DNA from: Ceratothoa steindachneri
Taxonomy: Eukaryota > Arthropoda > Malacostraca > Isopoda > Cymothoidae
Length of the DNA: 64,000 bases
Reading direction: 5' to 3'
Assembly: GCA_963969495.1 (NCBI GenBank)
Contig: OZ018320.1
Span: 77,113,813 to 77,177,812, forward strand
Below the pieces are notes generated by a model. That model saw nothing but the letters and a program-made list of their open reading frames with translations, made no database searches and was not told where the DNA came from. This document shows positions 60,917-64,000 of this stretch, one piece after another; position 1 is the stretch's first letter, and each line of letters starts with the position of its first letter. The translations under genes were made by a program, and so were the position numbers.

Positions 60917-63900
60917 TGCGGTTAAGGTAATGGCATAATTAGACAACTGCTCTGCTTCAGGTCCAGCAGGTGATCCTATCCTCCTTGAACTGGAAGACAA
61001 CACTTAGGGATGACCCATCCATCAGCCCCAAAAAGCTGATTTCAAAGACACGCCTTTATGTCGTCTCGTTTACCGTCACAGAAAACTGTTATTATTAATA
61101 TATTAACAGCGTTGACTGAGCCAAAACGCTCGAAAGATGGAAAAATATCCAAGAGAAATTGGTGCGGTTAAGGTAATGGCATAATTAGACAACTGCTCTG
61201 CTTCAGGTCCAGCAGGTGATCCTATCCTCCTTGAACTGGAAGACAACACTTAGGGATGACCCGTCCATCAGCCCAAAAAAGCTGATTTCAAAGACACGCC
61301 TTTATGTCGTCTCGTTTACCGTCACAGAAAACTGTTATTATTAATATATTAACAGCGTTGACTGAGCCAAAACGCTCGAAAGATGGAAAAATATCCAAGA
61401 CAAATTGGTGCGGTTAAGGTAATGGCATAATTAGACAACTGCTCTGCTTCAGGTCCAGCAGGTGATCCTATCCTCCTTGAACTGGAAGACAACACTTAGG
61501 GATGACCCATCCATCAGCCCAAAAAAGCTGGTTTCAAAGACCCGCCTGTATGTCGTCTCGTTTACCGTCACAGAAAACTGTTATTATTAATATATTAACA
61601 GCGTTGACTGAGCCAAAACGCTCGAAAGATGGAAAAATATCCAAGACAAATTGGTGCGGTTAAGGTAATGGCATAATTAGACAACTGCTCTGCTTCAGGT
61701 CCAGCAGGTGATCCTATCCTCCTTGAACTGGAAGACAACACTTAGGGATGACCCATCCATCAGCACAAAAAAGCTGATTTCAAAGACACGCGTTTATGTC
61801 GTCTCGTTTACCGTCACAGAAAACTGTTATTATTAATATATTAACAGCGTTGACTGAGCCAAAACGCTCGAAAGATGGAAAAATATCCAAGACAAATTGG
61901 TGCGGTTAAGGTAATGGCATAATTAGACAACTGCTCTGCTTCAGGTCCAGCAGGTGATCCTATCCTCCTTGAACTGGAAGACAACACTTAGGGATGACCC
62001 ATCCATCAGCCCCAAAAAGCTGATTTCATAGACACGCGTTTATGTCGTCTCGTTTACCGTCACAGAAAACTGTTATTATTAATATATTAACAGCGTTGAC
62101 TGAGCCAAAACGCTCGAAAGATGGAAAAATATCCAAGACAAATTGGTGCGGTTAAGGTAATGGCATAATTAGACAACTGCTCTGCTTCAGGTCCAGCAGG
62201 TGATCCTATCCTCCTTGAACTGGAAGACAACACTTAGGGATAACCCATCCATCAGCCCAAAAAAGCTGATTTCAAAGACACGCCTTTATGTCGTCTCGTT
62301 TACCGTCACAGAAAACTGTTATTATTAATATATTAACAGCGTTGACTGAGCCAAAACGCTCGAAAGATGGAAAAATATCCAAGACAAATTGGTGCGGTTA
62401 AGGTAATGGCATAATTAGACAACTGCTCTGCTTCAGGACCAGCAGGTGATCCTATCCTCCTTGAACTGGAAGACAACACTTAGGGATGACCCATCCATCA
62501 GCCCAAAAAAGATGATTTCAAAGACACGCGTTTATGTCGTCTCGTTTACCGTCACAGAAAACTATTATTATTAATATATTAACAGCGTTGACTGAGCCAA
62601 AACGCTCGAAAGATGGAAAAATATCCAAGAGAAATTGGTGCGGTTAAGGTAATGGCATAATTAGACAACTGCTCTGCTTCAGGTCCAGCAGGTGATCCTA
62701 TCCTCCTTGAACTGGAAGACAACACTTAGGGATGACCCATCTATCAGCCCAAAAAAGCTGATTTCAAAGACACGCCTGTATGTCGTCTCGTTTACCGTCA
62801 CAGAAAATTGTTATTATTAATATATTAACAGCGTTGACTGAGCCAAAACGCTCGAAAGATGGAAAAATATCCAAGACAAATTGGTGCGGTTAAGGTAATG
62901 GCATAATTAGACAACTGCTCTGCTTCAGGTCCAGCAGGTGATCCTATCCTCCTTGAACTGGAAGACAACACTTAGGGATGACCCATCCATCAGCCCAAAA
63001 AAGATGATTTCAAAGACACGCGTTTATGTCGTCTCGTTTACCGTCACAGAAAACTGTTATTATTAATATATTAACAGCGTTGACTGAGCCAAAACGCTCG
63101 AAAGATGGAAAAATATCCAAGACAAATTGGTGCAGTTAAGGTAATGGCATAATTAGACAACTGCTCTGCTTCAGGTCCAGCAGGTGATCCTATCCTCCTT
63201 GAACTGGAAGACAACACTTAGGGATGACCCGTCCATCAGCCCCAAAAAGCTGATTTCAAAGACACGCCTTTATGTCGTCTCGTTTACCGTCACAGAAAAC
63301 TGTTATTATTAATATATTAACAGCGTTGACTGAGCCAAAACGCTCGAAAGATGGAAAAATATCCAAGACAAATTGGTGCGGTTAAGGTAATGGCATAATT
63401 AGACAACTGCTCTGCTTCAGGTCCAGCAGGTGATCCTATCCTCCTTGAACTGGAGGACAACACTTAGGGATGACCCATCCATCAGCCCAAAAAAGCTGAT
63501 TTCAAAGACACGCCTGTATGTCGTCTCGCTTACCATCACAGAAAACTGTTATTATTAATATATTAACAGCGTTGACTGAGCCAAAACGCTCGAAAGATGG
63601 AAAAATATCCAAGACAAATTGGTGCGGTTAAGGTAATGGCATAATTAGACAACTGCTCTGTTTCAGGTCCAGCAGGTGATCCTATCCTCCTTGAACTGGA
63701 AGACAACACTTAGGGATGACCCATCTATCAGCCCAAAAAAGCTGATTTCAAAGACACGCCTGTATGTCGTCTCGTTTACCGTCACAGAAAATTGTTATTA
63801 TTAATATATTAACAGCGTTGACTGAGCCAAAACGCTCGAAAGATGGAAAAATATCCAAGAGAAATTGGTGCGGTTAAGGTAATGGCATAATTAGACAACT

Positions 63901-64000
63901 GCTCTGCTTCAGGTCCAGCAGGTGATCCTATCCTCCTTGAACTGGAAGACAACACTTAGGGATGACCCATCCATCAGCCCAAAAAAGCTGATTTCAAAGA
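60915..64000. repeat. 246-bp satellite DNA, 12 full monomers plus a partial
   Basis: Monomers start at 60915 and then every 246 bp exactly (61161, 61407, 61653, 61899, 62145, 62391, 62637, 62883, 63129, 63375, 63621, 63867) with no length change. They differ by a few substitutions. Each holds the palindrome TTAATATATTAA within a CTGTTA/TAACAG inverted repeat. The longest frame is about 51 codons, so no coding role is claimed. The array continues beyond the window. Confidence 0.98.

Noticed and set aside
60915..64000. CRISPR array
   Set aside because: The repeat unit is 246 bp with no unique spacers and the genome is eukaryotic; it is a satellite.
60915..64000. A small conserved protein in each satellite monomer
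   Set aside because: A 51-codon frame exists, but without a fixed start, and substitutions do not favour silent positions as far as I can see.

Overview
This is eukaryotic nuclear DNA. One gene with conventional GT-AG introns, UFL1 (the E3 ligase of the UFM1 ubiquitin-like system), runs on the + strand from before the window start to a stop codon at 45850. Ten coding exons are visible. They join in frame across every junction and give about 766 codons; only the first exon (roughly 28 codons in the human protein) lies outside the window. Much of the rest is mobile DNA. The mixture of I/Jockey-type, CR1/L2-type and arthropod-like Jockey retrotransposons with Tigger, mariner, Tc1 and hAT DNA transposons, and introns of 13 and 17 kb, suggests an invertebrate with a large repeat-rich genome. 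An arthropod such as a crustacean is most likely, but that is inference.

Layout. 1-13631: UFL1 intron sequence and exon A (422-567), then a 13-kb intron with a 6-kb non-LTR retrotransposon (1502-7497), a truncated relative, a tRNA-derived SINE, a Tigger element inside a minisatellite (9173-10796) and a foldback element (12564-12861). 13632-26417: exons B to G with degraded copies of the same retrotransposon family, a Tigger-like relic and an antisense CR1-like relic. 26418-43381: intron 7, starting with a retrotransposon (26432-35887) bounded by a 12-bp target duplication only 2 bp past the splice donor, itself split by an antisense L2-like element (30509-34167); then another copy of the family split by a probable solo LTR (38134-40017). 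43382-45850: the last three exons. 45851-53271: 3' flank with SINE and retrotransposon fragments and an antisense Jockey-type RT with a mutated active site. 53272-59492: an antisense hAT transposon with 8-bp target duplications, invaded by a second, unclassified element that a mariner has cut. 60433-60774: a pogo-like MITE. 60915-64000: a satellite array of exact 246-bp period running out of the window.

How it fits together. UFL1 is the only host gene I can support; it appears intact, and the transposons are confined to its introns and flanks. The dominant retrotransposon family carries CCHC gag, apurinic-type endonuclease, RT and RNase H, and ends in a conserved pair of hairpins. Every copy I could assign inside UFL1 lies in the sense orientation. 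All transposon reading frames I examined are broken, so this is a record of past invasion; I see no sign of a currently active element, and no prokaryotic, viral or CRISPR system.
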